DNA of 64,000 nucleotides, taken from positions 8,573,829-8,637,828 of the forward strand of contig OX463836.1 in the NCBI GenBank assembly GCA_949825045.1, in the 5' to 3' direction. Position numbers and translations under genes: made by a program. Shown in pieces: positions 48,851 through 60,356 of this stretch. The notes below the pieces were generated by a model. That model was given only the letters and a program-made list of their open reading frames with translations, was not told where the DNA came from and ran no database searches. The number at the start of each line of letters is the position of its first letter. Within the stretch, counting starts at the first letter, position 1. This DNA comes from Argyresthia goedartella. Taxonomy: Eukaryota; Arthropoda; Insecta; Lepidoptera; Argyresthiidae.

Positions 48851-49425
48851 TATTACGGTTCATTCATGGCATGAGAGTTGAGACACACCGCTGACGGACA
48901 AACGGACATCTGAAGCTTAGCAGTAGTAATGTCCTAAAATTTATAGGTATTACGGTTCATTCATGACATGAGAGTTGAGACACACCGCTGACGGACAAAC
49001 GGACATCTGAAACTTAGCAGTAGTAATGTCCTAAAAATTATAGGTATCACGGTTCATTCATGGCATGAGAGTTGAGACACACCGCTGACGGACAAACGGA
49101 CATCTGAAACTTAGCAGTAGTAATGTCCTAAAAATTATAGGTATTACGGTTCATTCATGGCATGAGAGTTGAGACACACCGCTGACGGACAAACGGACAT
49201 TTGAAGCTTAGCAGTAGAAATGTCCTAAAAATTATAGGTATTACGGTTCATTCATGGCATGAGAGTTGAGACACACCGCTGACGGACAAACGGACATCTG
49301 AAGATTAGCAGTAGTAATGTCCTAAAAATTATAGGTATTACGGTTCATTCATGGCATGAGAGTTGAGACGGACAAACGGACATCTGAAGCTTAGCAGTAG
49401 TAATGTCCTAAAAATTATAGGTAAT
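48851..49425 (-). repeat. 97-bp tandem repeat in transposase intron 1, right arm
   Basis: Inverted counterpart of 36109-36686: six units with the same short terminal unit next to exon 1 and a few substitutions. Its presence in both arms shows that it predates the inverted duplication. Confidence 0.92.
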
Positions 49426-50067
49426 AGGAACACAGAACATACCTTGGTAATGGTTGGAGGTTCGCTGTTGTGAAAAAAGCCATGAATTTTTCGACGAATC
49501 GCCGAAAACGTGAAGTCGTCCAGCTTATCCTTGAATGTCCTCTTAGGCCCTGGTTTTTCAGGAGACTTAAATTCGACGTTCTCTTTCGACTCCTTTATGT
49601 TGCGGAATACAGAGGTCTTGCCTATTCCTAGGATTTCGGCAGCTTTACCCACACAGTCTTCCATATTAGGACGATCCGTAGGTAAGGGCAGCATCTTGGT
49701 TTCTTCTTGAATCACGTCTTTGTACGTGTTACGGATCATAGTCTTTTCTGTAACAGTTAAAGAAACCCGAGGTCTCTTTTTCATCGGCGACAAACACTCC
49801 CTTGAAGTACTTGGTTGAGGGTCCATAACGAACAAGTCCAGAATAACAAATAACGAACAACAATAAACTTAACGAAAATAACAAACACAACGTAACCGGA
49901 ACAACAAAACAGCGAAATTACTTCGGAACAAAGAACGTATTCGTAAACTCAGTCAGAAGAAAGGGAGACGAATGAAGGAGGCGCTGCGCTGTATGTCTGT
50001 TCGTCGAGTAGGCGAAATTTCATACATTAACCTCTAGTCTCTTGTCTCTTTCGCTCGCGCATAAATC

Positions 50068-50561
50068 ATATTGGCGTCGCGCTCGCACAGTTCAATTGCG
50101 AGCATGTGCGAAGTTTTAGTGGGATTGGATGCCAACCGCAACTTAAGCCAGCACGAAATTATATCTACAAACTTTATGACATTTTAAATAATTATATAAA
50201 TTGAAATTATTCAATTAAAAACGAATTATAATAACATTGACCTAAGTCTTAATTTAAAACTATTACATACTATTATTTTGCATGCTTGTACTTAAGCTGA
50301 AAACACTGAACATATTTTAATATAAAGATCCTCCACTGTACTGTTTTCTGGCAAATAAAGAATCATTTCATCATTTCAATCATTTCATTTCATTTCATTT
50401 CACGCGCGAGACAGAGACAGATAACGTAGTTACGACGCGAGTGAGCGTGACAGCGTGCCAACGTACAACGTTCGCCACTACGTCACGTAACCGACATCTG
50501 GGCAGTCCTTCCAGGCAGTCTTGTGGCTTTCCGCAATTTCCCTATTTGAAAAATACACTAA
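50068..50561. other. Right-arm-only segment of element B with an ATTTC-tailed insert
   Basis: Absent from the left arm, where its flanks are joined directly (30533/30541). Contains AATAAAG then CATTTCATTTCATTTC (about 50377-50400), which looks like the 3' tail of a short retroposon, then a GC-richer piece with TTACGACGCGAGTGAGCGT also found near 60530. Either an insertion in the right arm or a deletion in the left. Confidence 0.6.
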
Positions 50562-50660
50562 AGACACCGCCTTCTGCCCATATTTTTTTTTTTTTTGGTA
50601 ATTTATGGTCATGCCAGATATTGTACAGTCCTTTCAAATCATTTCCCTAAACAATACATC
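50562..50660 (-). repeat. Element B outer inverted repeat, right
   Basis: Reverse complement of 30435-30533. The flank beyond (CTGTCATCTGCTAAG) is not element A, so the two ends of element B do not share a simple target. Confidence 0.9.
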
Positions 50661-50940
50661 TGTCATCTGCTAAGTAAAGGGTTAAGGCTCGTATTTTCAC
50701 CAGGTAGGTTACCTAAATATTTTTCTCAGTTCATGGTAGGCAATACTAATAGCTATCGTAACATCATTCTATTTTGAGACAATAGAGTGAACTAAATCAT
50801 TCTTTAACCCATACTAATTTTTTTTCACCAAAAAGTGGAAACATCGGTCCTGTCAGTGCCCTCCCTATGATGATCAATTAGAGTATAGTCCTATGCCTAG
50901 CCGGTAGATAGCGCGACCGAACTTTTTTGACAATCATACT
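50661..50940. other. Flank of element B, no gene seen
   Basis: AT-rich DNA containing AAAGGGTTAA near 50685 and TTAACCC near 50801. The second could be a piggyBac-type end (TTAA plus CCC) next to the transposase remnant, but I could not match it to a convincing partner. Confidence 0.4.
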
Positions 50941-50944
50941 CTAA

Positions 50945-52398
50945 GATACCCCAGCATGGATATACTGACATGGTCCATTCTTCTTTTTGTCCTGGATGAG
51001 TATTTCTATGTTGCTAGTGCGCTTCAGCCGGTTTGTTCTTTGATATTTGACTAAAGTCTCAGCAATTTCTAGTCGGAAATCAGCAGAATTTGGCAACCTG
51101 TCAGAATTTTTCGTCTCAGTATGAATTCTCCTATGTAACAGCCAAGCATTGCACATTGTCATGTCAAGTAAATGGTAGAAGAGTCGAAGAAACCAATGTT
51201 AAAGCTTAATTTTATAATGGCCCATAACGGAATCCATCAGGTCCACACCACCCATGTGACGATTAGATTCTGCGAAGATAAAAGGCCGTTCCACAGTAAT
51301 GTGTTTCTTTTGCGACTTGTCAAATCTACTTACGACAGATGTGGGGTTTTGGCCAGCAAAGGTGGACAATTTTATTATCTCTCCAGGCTACCAAGGATAT
51401 ATCAATACCGTTATAGCTTGTGACCTGTTCGACTGATGTCCCCCTAGGCTGTTTTTCTTTTGGGAGTTTGCAGTTAGGAATGCGGTTTCTCCTTACGGTG
51501 CCCTAAGCTAAAGTTCCTCGGCGTGATAAGAATTCAATCAAGGGTAAGATGTGTAGTAATTGACAAAAAACAGTCTAAAGTTTTGGTTGGTAGGTACCTC
51601 CCTGGCAAGTCGGACCACTACATTACCTTTGCTCTTCGTTCAGCTCCAAAGTTTTTGTTTTCCATATGGCATTTGTCTTATATAGGAACACGTGTGCTTC
51701 TTGAAGTGGTTGCGGAGCTGGTGCTATGTCCTGGAACAGCAGGCGTTGTCTCACATGGACGAACCGTAGTGCTGGTACTGGTCTCAGAGTTCGGTGGCAA
51801 TATGTCATTGTCTTGATCTTCTGGGTTTGTAACTGGTTCCTCATCCGAGTCTGGATGTAAATTCTGATCATTCTGATCAAAATATACTGCTTAAATTCCA
51901 CGCCTTAACCGACCGGGCGTGGAATCTTGGTAGGGTTGTTTTTCAGTAGGAATGTCACAAAGCAGTACTGACCTTTGACGCCGTGGACCGGAATTCGAAA
52001 GCTCAATTCGAGGCAGGAGTACGGGATGAGGAACACGAGGGTGGGGTGTGATGGGAGTCGAATCTTACTCTCGTCGTAGCCCGAAGCTGTCGCCGTCGTG
52101 AGGCTTCCCGACACGAGGATCGCTATCCGAAAGCGACGACTGGATCACCGAATCACTTCAACCTTTCAAAGCACGAAGCACTCACTCCGATGACGTTAAA
52201 TCTACTTATTTCCCGACGAGCGAAAAAACCGGTGCGTTCCGAAGCATATTTATGTATACGATGTATTTACATATACGATGAATCAGCTACATCATCGTCA
52301 TCTGAATAGTCTAAGGCATCCTCACTATCTTGCCACTGGCCCAAAATGTTTTCAAATTCTTTAGTCGTCAAATCTACAAGCCTCGAACGTAAACGAAC
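50945..52398 (-). pseudogene. piggyBac-type transposase remnant
   Basis: Cut-and-paste transposase of the piggyBac family, heavily broken. On the minus strand: an acidic N-terminus near 52380-52260 (TTKEFENILGQWQDSEDA, DYSDDDD) and another acidic, Ser/Thr-rich piece near 51890-51690 (DSDEEPVTNPEDQDND). Next are GTVRRNRIPNCKLP and YNGIDISLVAWRDNK near 51510-51350. Last are MGGVDLMDSVMGHYKIKL (with the two Asp of the conserved GVDxxD) and MTMCNAWLLHRR near 51260-51130, ending LPNSADFRLEIAETL. The core with the first two catalytic Asp is missing, several frameshifts and stops are present, and about 360 bases of foreign-looking sequence lie at 51900-52260. Confidence 0.8.
51900..52260. other. Insert inside the piggyBac remnant
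   Basis: GC-richer sequence separating the two acidic N-terminal pieces of the transposase remnant. No recognised coding content. Begins near CCACGCCTTAACCGACCGGG. Probably another small mobile element, class unknown. Confidence 0.4.
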
Positions 52399-52399
52399 T

Positions 52400-55300
52400 C
52401 ATATTGAGCCTGGAACAGAAAGAGAATCAAATTAGAAATAAAGTAATAAAATATACTATTTTAGCACAATGATGCATTACTGCATCTTAACAAAAGTGAA
52501 ATATACAATAAGACGTTTGAATTACTTCAAATACGTGATAATCAATGTCTTACCGTTACTCCACAGCACTTGCAGGTCGATATTTTCGGTAACTTTGAAA
52601 AAAAAGAAACAATTGAAATCGCGTGCGTGCGAACTAATCAAACCGTTTGCGACAATTTCTCACTTCGATTGACCATAAAATACAAATAACGCCATCTAGC
52701 ATAAATGTAAGTAACACATTCGATAGAATGCTTTGTTGCAGATGTGCTTTGTTGCGTCAAAAGGTACAAATTAATTTGTTTGAAGAACTTCAAGAGTTTG
52801 AATGGTATGATGCAGAACTGCAATTCAGCGCCGTAAAGGGTTAAGGCGTAACTAGTCTGAGCTATGAACTTCATCTACCTAGACTTTTACGTTTGACACC
52901 TTGCACCAGGGCAGAGCATTGATTCAAGGCTGAATGCAACTTGAGACTCATTTAGATATCTCTTCACATCAGTTTTTATTGACCGAGCGAGCGATGCGTC
53001 TCCGTTCAGTATTGGGCAAAAATGCTTTAGTGCTTAAGTATCTCCCACAGAGTACCTTGTTATATTGGTATGTCCGTACGTGAAATTTGTCAGCAGATTC
53101 GATAATTAAATATATTTTTCAAATTCAAAGAAATTTCAAAAAACCGCTACAGTCCAACAGTCGACGGATTTGACAAATAAGGTGTCGTTGGATTTGTAGA
53201 CTGTGAGAGTAACAGGCTATATGATTTTAGTAGTTTACAAAGTTATTGGTACGGCTACTTTCATACTCCATGTACATAACCAGATGCATTCCTAAGTTTG
53301 ATTGTGTTATTAAAGGAAATTGTCACTCGCGCATATTAGTCTGTGCTCACGAGGCCTACAGCTCATAGAGCCTGACTTTATAACCGAGGTCCTGACTTTA
53401 TAACCGAAGCATACACTTTGGGCCGGGCTGTAAGCTGTTTTGTAGGGAGAAGTGAAAATAAAGTTGCTCAGATCAAATCGGTTTTATAGTAAAATTTGTT
53501 CGGAATTTTAACAATCCCCTAAACTATGAGTACATTTTTCTGTTACACCTATATATATAATACCTTGACATTATATTCTACGCTGACATTTCACTTGAGC
53601 GATAGTTCTTGGAAAATGACAGGAAAACATGCGCAGGCACGTACTTAATAAAACAAACAAAATTATTGAAACAAGCACATTTATTTAATACAATATTCAT
53701 ATGACAATAGCAAATATACAAATAATTTATTCACAATATATGTACCCTTCTGATTGCCTTGCTTTGGTCAAATCAACCGAACCTACTAAGACTGCCAGTT
53801 AAAAGAAACATGTTGACGTCAGAAAGATAACTTAAGCGCTTTTAATATTGCCCAATTTGAACAAGCAAGGTTTAATTAGTCTTTTAATTAGATTTGTACC
53901 TAGATATCGAGGTTTTTTACAAACCGATACTAGAACTATATGCGTTCAGCAGTCTATATGCAGAAACAAATTAAATAATTGCGTTTGTGGCCGCCCTGTC
54001 ACAGATAAATCGTACAACATTCCTTCCTTATTACATACAAAGGGGATAAATCAATGAAATTAATATTAAAAGAGAAAGAACAAAATATGAGATCCGTAAT
54101 AACATCTAAGATAAAAAATAGCCCACCATGTAGGATAGATTTTGCTACTCGTACTGTGAGGGCGACTTGCACCAGACTTTTGACATTCGCTTAATACAGT
54201 TTTAACACAATTTAAATACAGCATGGTCTATTGCCTGCCAGCCATGGTCCCACTTAGCATCTTATGTTGTGTTTTCACCGTATTTAGCGGCTGATAAGTG
54301 CATGGTGCATGTAGCTCTTACTGTACATAAATAATTAAACTGTATCCTTATTTGATTTTAGGACAGAGTTCACTTTCATTCCATGTAGCAGGTAAAGTCT
54401 AAAACTAGTTAATGTAAAGAAAATTACGCAAAACTTGTTAAAACAAAAAGCAATAATAATGACTGAAACCAACTTAGCACTAGAAATTCGACGAAACGAC
54501 TTACAATTTTTGGATCGTTAGATACTAATTTTACATATTATAAAAAAAAATCGAAGTATAATTTGTGCTTTAGATTAGTTTTACACATTTTATGCTGTGT
54601 CAGCACATTCTACAAGTATGGCAAATCACCATGGTATTTTTTACTTTAAACCATCAACTTAAACATTAGTAATTTACTTATAAACTCTTATTTTTACACC
54701 TATCACCTATACAAACACCGGATTTATAGAAAACAATTTATATATTACATACAACTTGAGTTAATTTTATTTTATAATATTTAAATATAATTTTTAAAGC
54801 TGCTTTAGCGTTAATATAAATCTAAAACCGCTTTCAAAAATATGATTTTAAATGTCTTCAATGACATGACACTAATGAAGTTTAAATACCAAAAATATTT
54901 AAAGAAAATGATCATTACAAAAAATATTTAAGATTAAAAATTTGTTCAAGTCCTATAATATCACAGGATTGATTTAATGGAAGAAACGGTAAGATATGTT
55001 GTATAATAAATACTAATCCATAACTCTACTCCAGAATTTAAACAATATTAGTGACAATTGTTTGAGTAAACGCATTGACATGTTGATGTTATTCGGCCGA
55101 ATGAGATTTGTTAACATTTTTAAGCCACAATTCAGTTATACCCACATTTTATTAAATTTTTCATACTTGTTGTTATCTTTGTATCTAATTTGTCTCAAGT
55201 TATGTTCTAAAACTATGCATGAGTTATTATGGTACCAGTTAACTACTAAAAACCCATTTCTGAGGGAAATGACCCGGTCCGAATGCACAACTGTCACCTC

Positions 55301-56560
55301 AGTTTGACACACTCACTCATGCTGTAACTATCTGTCGCTCGGGAAATGAGTATTACATTTAAGCGGCTCTTATTTTAAGGCAACTGTGCATTTACAGTGT
55401 TAATCTAAAATGCATTTATGATCTGGGCTACGTGTGAATACATTGTAAACTTATTGTAAGAATGAGTAATGCATGAATGATTTTGGGTAGACAATTACAG
55501 ATCATTTTAATAAACTTCATAGTATATGGTTTCCATTAGACGACACGGCTAATATGAGGAATCAGTAGCTCTATTGAGTATGACTTGAGTATTGGCTTGA
55601 TTCCGTTCAAATTCAAATTAGTCGCGTTATAAGACAGCGCATGTGAAATAAACTCGTACAGTTTGAGGTTGGCAAATAGCTTTTGAAATATCTATTAAAA
55701 GCTCTCGGGATTGATTACAGCTATAGAAGAATTAAAAGAAAAATCTGTGACGTTCTCCTAGTTCATCGTCTGAGTTACGATTTCATAGATAAATAAATAA
55801 GTACTGCAGATACTTGTTTTCTAGCCGGGTCAGTGTATTGGTTGTCAGAGAAAGGAGAAGTGTTAGACAACATGTCAGCTAAAATTGAAGTCCGCCTAAC
55901 ACTTGTTTTAAGATAAAAATGAAATGGGATTTGACGTTGGTTTTGAGGTTAACTATTTTTTGTAGTAGAGTGATGAAAAGGCTTGTTAGGGACGTCATTC
56001 TGAACAAGTTTCACTAAGAAACCAATTTGATGAGAGCAACTCGTCCGGGATGGTAGATGTCCCTAACAACCATTAAAAATATGAACCACACCTTACTGTT
56101 ACACCATATAAATCTGTCAATGACCTCACATTTCCGGATCAAAATTTAACAGTTAATCAAGATTTTAAAGAGTGAAATACCACCTAAAACTAAATTTACA
56201 TAGCGTGTGACATCAAGAAAAACGAACTACATTAAATACAATATAATATCTTACATCTAGGGTTATGAAGCACTAATCATCACATAAGTTCGACACTAGA
56301 ATACAAGGCACTTATACATTTTCACTTTATATTTATTTCACCGCGATCCTAGTATAATTTTAACATGACCAAACTTAACTTGACCGCACATAGATTAAGC
56401 AGCTTTATGTGTGCCTATTCAATATTTACTGCCCGCCAAAGTGTTCCGTCCCTCACGCTCGCTCTCGCCCTGGTCGCGTAAGTAGGACAGTGACGGACGG
56501 TATGACGACAGCAGAGCGAGGTGCCAAGTTAACTTTGGGGGCTAGTACTTTACGTTATAT
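52400..56560. other. AT-rich DNA without a recognisable gene
   Basis: Only short, unrelated open frames. A direct duplication CCTGACTTTATAACCGA lies near 53371-53408. On the minus strand, AATAAA-type signals occur around 53675. This stretch could be the 3' UTR or downstream flank of the minus-strand wee1 gene, but nothing proves it. AAAGGGTTAA near 52836 is a possible piggyBac-type right end. Confidence 0.5.
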
Positions 56561-56822
56561 ACAACAACAACACAGCGTCACACGACTTTTCGCACGATGG
56601 GGTGGCAGAGCCGTGCCTACATTTATACACTTTTTGTGTGACAGGGGGCTAGCCCATCGCCGCAAGAGATTGGAGGTTTCCTCACGCTGTTTTCCATCAC
56701 CGTTAGAACCTCCGTATAATGTACTTAAGATAAATTAATTATCTCATCGGTACATGGTCAGCATCGGGATTCGGACCCGCCTCTCCTGCGTGAGAAGCGA
56801 GCGAATCACTAGACCACGGAGC
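56560..56822 (-). mobile_element. tRNA-derived SINE
   Basis: On the minus strand from 56822: GCTCCGTGGTCTAGTGATTC (box A-like) and GGCGGGTCCGAATCCCGA (box B GGTCCGAATCC), a degenerate tRNA-like head. The body contains the complement of CCTCACGCTGTTTTCCATCACC, a stretch I associate with common lepidopteran SINEs. Not a functional tRNA: the acceptor stem does not pair properly. Confidence 0.6.
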
Positions 56823-57823
56823 TCTGTTCTATATCGATAAGAATACGGTATTTGACGGGGAAATCAAAGTAGTCTCTACTTTGATTTCCTGATACTTTGA
56901 GACTATATAAGAACTGTCAAAATGCTTACAGCTCTTGTCTTGTTGCTATAGGTTCTATATTCAAACTCGTTTTTAATTGAGGTTCAATTTTCAAACTCCC
57001 CCAGATTGATTCTAACGTAACCTGTTTTTTTTCGTTTCTGATTTGTTTAGTAGTGACTCTCTCGTATTGGTATCATTGTCCGCCAAAAACGAGTATGTAA
57101 TTACAGTTCAAACATACTCCTACACATCCCTAAATGTGCTTTGCCACCCCGCAATATGGTTTATAGGACTTGACAACATGAATGCATAATGACGTTTGCT
57201 AAGTATATGTAAATATCTGCAGTAATAAAGACATTTGAACTTTGGACATATTATAGTTTTAAAGGGTTAGAAAGAGACGCAGATCTCATGAATACTTGGA
57301 GAACCCAGTCCTGCACGATGTTCCTGGGTAGTGCTTATGAGCAACAAACCAAAACTAAACATTTTGAAACCGCTATTTGACAGCTAGTCAAAATAGATAC
57401 TTTATGAACTGTCAAGACGATTTTTTTTTCGCGAGTTCTATGAAATATAGGCTTGTGACGTCAGAGTCAAATGCTGTCTTTTTTACACAAATTTGGGTTT
57501 ATAAAACACAACTGCTGGAAATATACAACACTGATATTGTCAAGCCTTTTTGTACATAATGCTTCAAATAAAGTCGCGTTTTTAATTGAACTACTTTGTC
57601 AAATAACTATTCAAATTCTATTAAAAAAAACACGGGACATTGGTGAGTTTACCTCGGCCGGCATTATTTAAGAACTAAACTGATCGATAAATATATAGTC
57701 GTGGTCGATTCCGGACTCAAAACCAACATCTACTCGGATGGTGAACATGACTGCTACAGGACTTTTACTCGATATGCGTTGTTACACAATGCGCACTGGC
57801 TGGCTGGCTGGCTGGCTGGCTCA
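56823..57823. other. Non-coding DNA between the SINE and the candidate wee1 terminal exon
   Basis: No gene recognised. Contains a (TGGC)n stretch at about 57797-57820 close to the candidate stop codon. If 57824-57938 is the last wee1 exon, this would be its 3' UTR. Confidence 0.5.
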
Positions 57824-57938
57824 TCACGTGCGGGCGCGCAGTGACGTCACGGGCTGCGGTTGCGTGACGTCACGCGCACGGGCGCGGGTGCGGGCCTGCG
57901 GGGCGGGCGCGAGCGCGGGCGTAAGAGACTTGATGCAT
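57824..57938 (-). CDS. wee1: Candidate terminal exon of wee1
   Basis: Preceded on the minus strand by a strong acceptor, CCTCTCCCGCAG. Splicing from the donor at 60237 (upstream exon ends ...GCT GCC AG) to 57938 completes an Arg codon and continues CIKSLTPALAPAP, then Arg/Thr/Pro-rich residues to TGA at 57826-57824. The phase fit and strong acceptor support it. Against it, I do not see the short conserved C-terminal motif expected of Wee1 kinases, so a further splice may exist. It contains two TGACGTCA palindromes (57842-57849 and 57865-57872), so a GC-rich regulatory island is the alternative reading. Confidence 0.45.
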
Positions 57939-58089
57939 CTGCGGGAGAGGGCGTGCGGTTACTATACAAACTGCTGTGTATTAAATATAACTATAGGTAC
58001 ATAAATAACAATGAAAAAGCGAAACTCTTTCTCTTTTTAAACTATTAGTTCTTAGGAAGGTACTTACGGAGAGGAAAAAATGCTTGCGT

Positions 58090-58290
58090 TCTAGCATCCA
58101 AATAGCGTAAAAGCACATTGTTTCTGACAAAACTAGGATACCCTGTGTCGTGGGATCCAGAAACAGCGACGTCACACACATATAAACATCCAAGACCTGG
58201 TGAATTCATTTTTCTTTATCCTCAGCCGGGGATCGAACCCAGGACCTCTCGCATGGTATGCAGAGCCACAACCGTAGCGCCAAGAAGTCG
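58090..58290 (-). mobile_element. tRNA-like SINE at the end of the 146-bp array
   Basis: Minus strand from about 58290: GGCGCTACGGTTGTGGCTCT then GAGAGGTCCTGGGTTCGATCCCC with a clear box B (GGTTCGATCCC). The body runs towards 58090. It abuts the low-coordinate end of the tandem array. Confidence 0.5.
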
Positions 58291-58302
58291 TCGCAGCTGC
58301 TT

Positions 58303-60356
58303 GCTGACATAACAAGCTGCTTGCTTGCTTGCTGCTTACCTGGCAGCCTCCTGCAGCTTGCGCTCCAGCAGCTCGTTCTTCAGCCGCGCAGCAGCAAGCT
58401 CGCGCCGCAGCTGCTTACTGCTCTTGTTGCAGCTCGGGTGAAGCAGCGGATGACATAACAAGCTGCTTGCTTGCTTGCTGCTTCCCTTGCAGCCTCCTGC
58501 AGCTTGCGCTCCAGCAGCTCGTTCTTCAGCCGCGCAGCAGCTAGCTCGCGCCGCAGCTGCTTGCTGCTCTTGTTGCAGCTCGGGTGAAGCAGCGGATGAC
58601 ATAACAAGCTGCTTGCTTGCTTGCTGCTTACCTGGCAGCCTCCTGCAGCTTGCGCTCCAGCAGCTCGTTCTTCAGCCGCGCAGCAGCTAGCTCGCGCCGC
58701 AGCTGCTTGCTGCCCTTGTTGCAGCTCGGGTGAAGCAGCGGGTGACATAACAAGCTGCTTGCTTGCTTGCTGCTTACTTGGCAGCCTCCTGCAGCTTGCG
58801 CTCCAGCAGCTCGTTCTTCAGCCACGCAGCAGCTAGCTCGCGCCGCAGCTGCTTGCTGCTCTTGTTGCAGCTCGGGTGAAGCAGCGGATGACATAACAAG
58901 CTGCTTGCTTGCTTGCTGCTTACCTGGCAGCCTCCTGCAGCTTGCGCTCCAGCAGCTCGTTCTTCAGCCGCGCAGCAGCTAGCTCGCGCTGCAGCTGCTT
59001 GCTGCTCTTGTTGCAGCTCGGGTGAAGCAGCGGATGACATAACAAGCTGCTTGCTTGCTTGCTGCTTACCTGGCAGCCTCCTGCAGCTTGCGCTCCAGCA
59101 GCTCGTTCTTCAGCCACGCAGCAGCTAGCTCGCGCCGCAGCTGCTTGCTGCTCTTGTTGCAGCTCGGGTGAAGCAGCGGATGACATAACAAGCTGCTTGC
59201 TTGCTTGCTGCTTACCTGGCAGCCTCCTGCAGCTTGCGCTCCAGCAGCTCGTTCTTCAGCCGCGCAGCAGCTAGCTCGCACCGCAGCTGCTTGCTGCTCT
59301 TGTTGCAGCTCGGGTGAAGCAGCGGATGACATAACAAGCTGCTTGCTTGCTTGCTGCTTACCTGGCAGCCTCCTGCAGCTTGCGCTCCAGCAGCTCGTTC
59401 TTCAGCCGCGCAGCAGCTAGCTCGCGCCGCTGCTGCTTGCTGCTCTTGTTGCAGCTCGGGTGAAGCAGCGGATGACATAACAAGCTGCTTGCTTGCTTGC
59501 TGCTTACCTGGCAGCCTCCTGCAGCTTGCGCTCCAGCAGCTCGTTCTTCAGCCGCGCAGCAGCTAGCTCGCGCCGCAGCTGCTTGCTGCTCTTGTTGCAG
59601 CTCGGGTGAAGCAGCGGGTGACATAACAAGCTGCTTGCTTGCTTGCTGCTTACCTGGCAGCCTCCTGCAGCTTGCGCTCCAGCAGCTCGTTCTTCAGCCG
59701 CGCAGCAGCTAGCTCGCGCCGCAGCTGCTTGCTGCTCTTGTTGCAGCTCGGGTGAAGCAGCGGATGACATAACAAGCTGCTTGCTTGCTTGCTGCTTACC
59801 TGGCAGCCTCCTGCAGCTTGCGCTCCAGCAGCTCGTTCTTCAGCCGCGCAGCAGCTAGCTCGCGCCGCAGCTGCTTGCTGCTCTTGTTGCAGCTCGGGTG
59901 AAGCAGCGGATGACATAACAAGCTGCTTGCTTGCTTGCTGCTTACCTGGCAGCCTCCTGCAGCTTGCGCTCCAGCAGCTTGTTCTTCAGCCGCGCAGCAG
60001 CTAGCTCGCGCCGCAGCTGCTTGCTGCACTTGTTGCAGCTCGGGTGAAGCAGCGGATGACATAACAAGCTGCTTGCTTGCTTGCTGCTTACCTGGCAGCC
60101 TCCTGCAGCTTGCGCTCCAGCAGCTCGTTCCTCAGCCGCGCAGCAGCTAGCTCGCGCCGCAGCTGCTTGCTGCTCTTGTTGCAGCTCGGGTGAAGCAGCG
60201 GGTGACATAACAAGCTGCTTGCTTGCTTGCTGCTTACCTGGCAGCCTCCTGCAGCTTGCGCTCCAGCAGCTCGTTCTTCAGCCGCGCAGCAGCTAGCTCG
60301 TGCCGCAGCTGCTTGCTGCTCTTGTTGCAGCTCGGGTGCAGCAGCGGGTGCCGGCG
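58303..60356 (-). repeat. 146-bp tandem array derived from a wee1 exon (14 units)
   Basis: Units repeat every 146 bases, with splice-donor positions at about 58334, 58480, 58626 and so on to 60232. Each unit is about 116 bases of the wee1 exon (CTGCTGCACCCGAGCTGCAA to GCTGCCAG) plus about 30 bases of the following intron (GTAAGCAGCAAGCAAGCAAG and TTATGTCAT). The highest-coordinate unit is the real exon 60238-60404. Thirteen extra copies fill the intron downstream of it. Most keep the GTAAGC donor; the second unit from the left has lost it (TTCCCTTG on the plus strand). Units differ by only a few bases. Confidence 0.95.

Larger units (their letters stand above)
42336..49826 (-). pseudogene. 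Element B transposase, right arm, DDE (DD82E spacing)
   Basis: Exon 1 49826-49443, exon 2 48603-48375, exon 3 42986-42336, with phases that fit (0, then 1). The exon 2/3 junction reads DETWVNAG-HTLMKSWSDG. Catalytic residues: first Asp in YQDETWVNAG, second Asp in VVVMDNAPYHSR, Glu in CELNPIELVWAQVK; I count 82 residues between the second Asp and the Glu. Exon 3 has an internal deletion and frameshift between GLKNPSGKG and DYHQEMN, shared by both arms, so the gene was dead before the duplication. The last codons (RYL) and stop lie in the centre junction. LINE C fills intron 2. Confidence 0.85.
30435..50660. mobile_element. Element B: inverted-duplicated IS630/Tc1/mariner-like DNA transposon with nested LINEs
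   Basis: The outer ends are inverted copies of the same sequence (TGTATTGTTTAGGGAAATG inward). Both arms carry the same transposase remnant pointing to the centre, near 42.34 kb. Left arm 30435-42339; right arm about 42530-50660; 42340-42530 is present once. Both arms contain LINE C in the second transposase intron, so C inserted before the duplication. Only the left arm has LINE D. The arms differ by several indels. The ordinary 3' terminus of the transposon is not present. Confidence 0.85.

Noticed and set aside
30435..50660. Dismissing the whole inverted repeat as an assembly hairpin
   Set aside because: The arms differ by several independent indels and by a LINE with its own target duplication, so a simple mirrored read is unlikely. 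Joined haplotypes remain possible and are noted.
56758..56822. A tRNA gene
   Set aside because: Boxes A and B are recognisable, but the acceptor and anticodon stems do not pair well and a SINE-like body follows. Classed as a SINE head.
58303..60356. CRISPR array
   Set aside because: The 146-bp units are contiguous with no unique spacers, and the DNA is eukaryotic.
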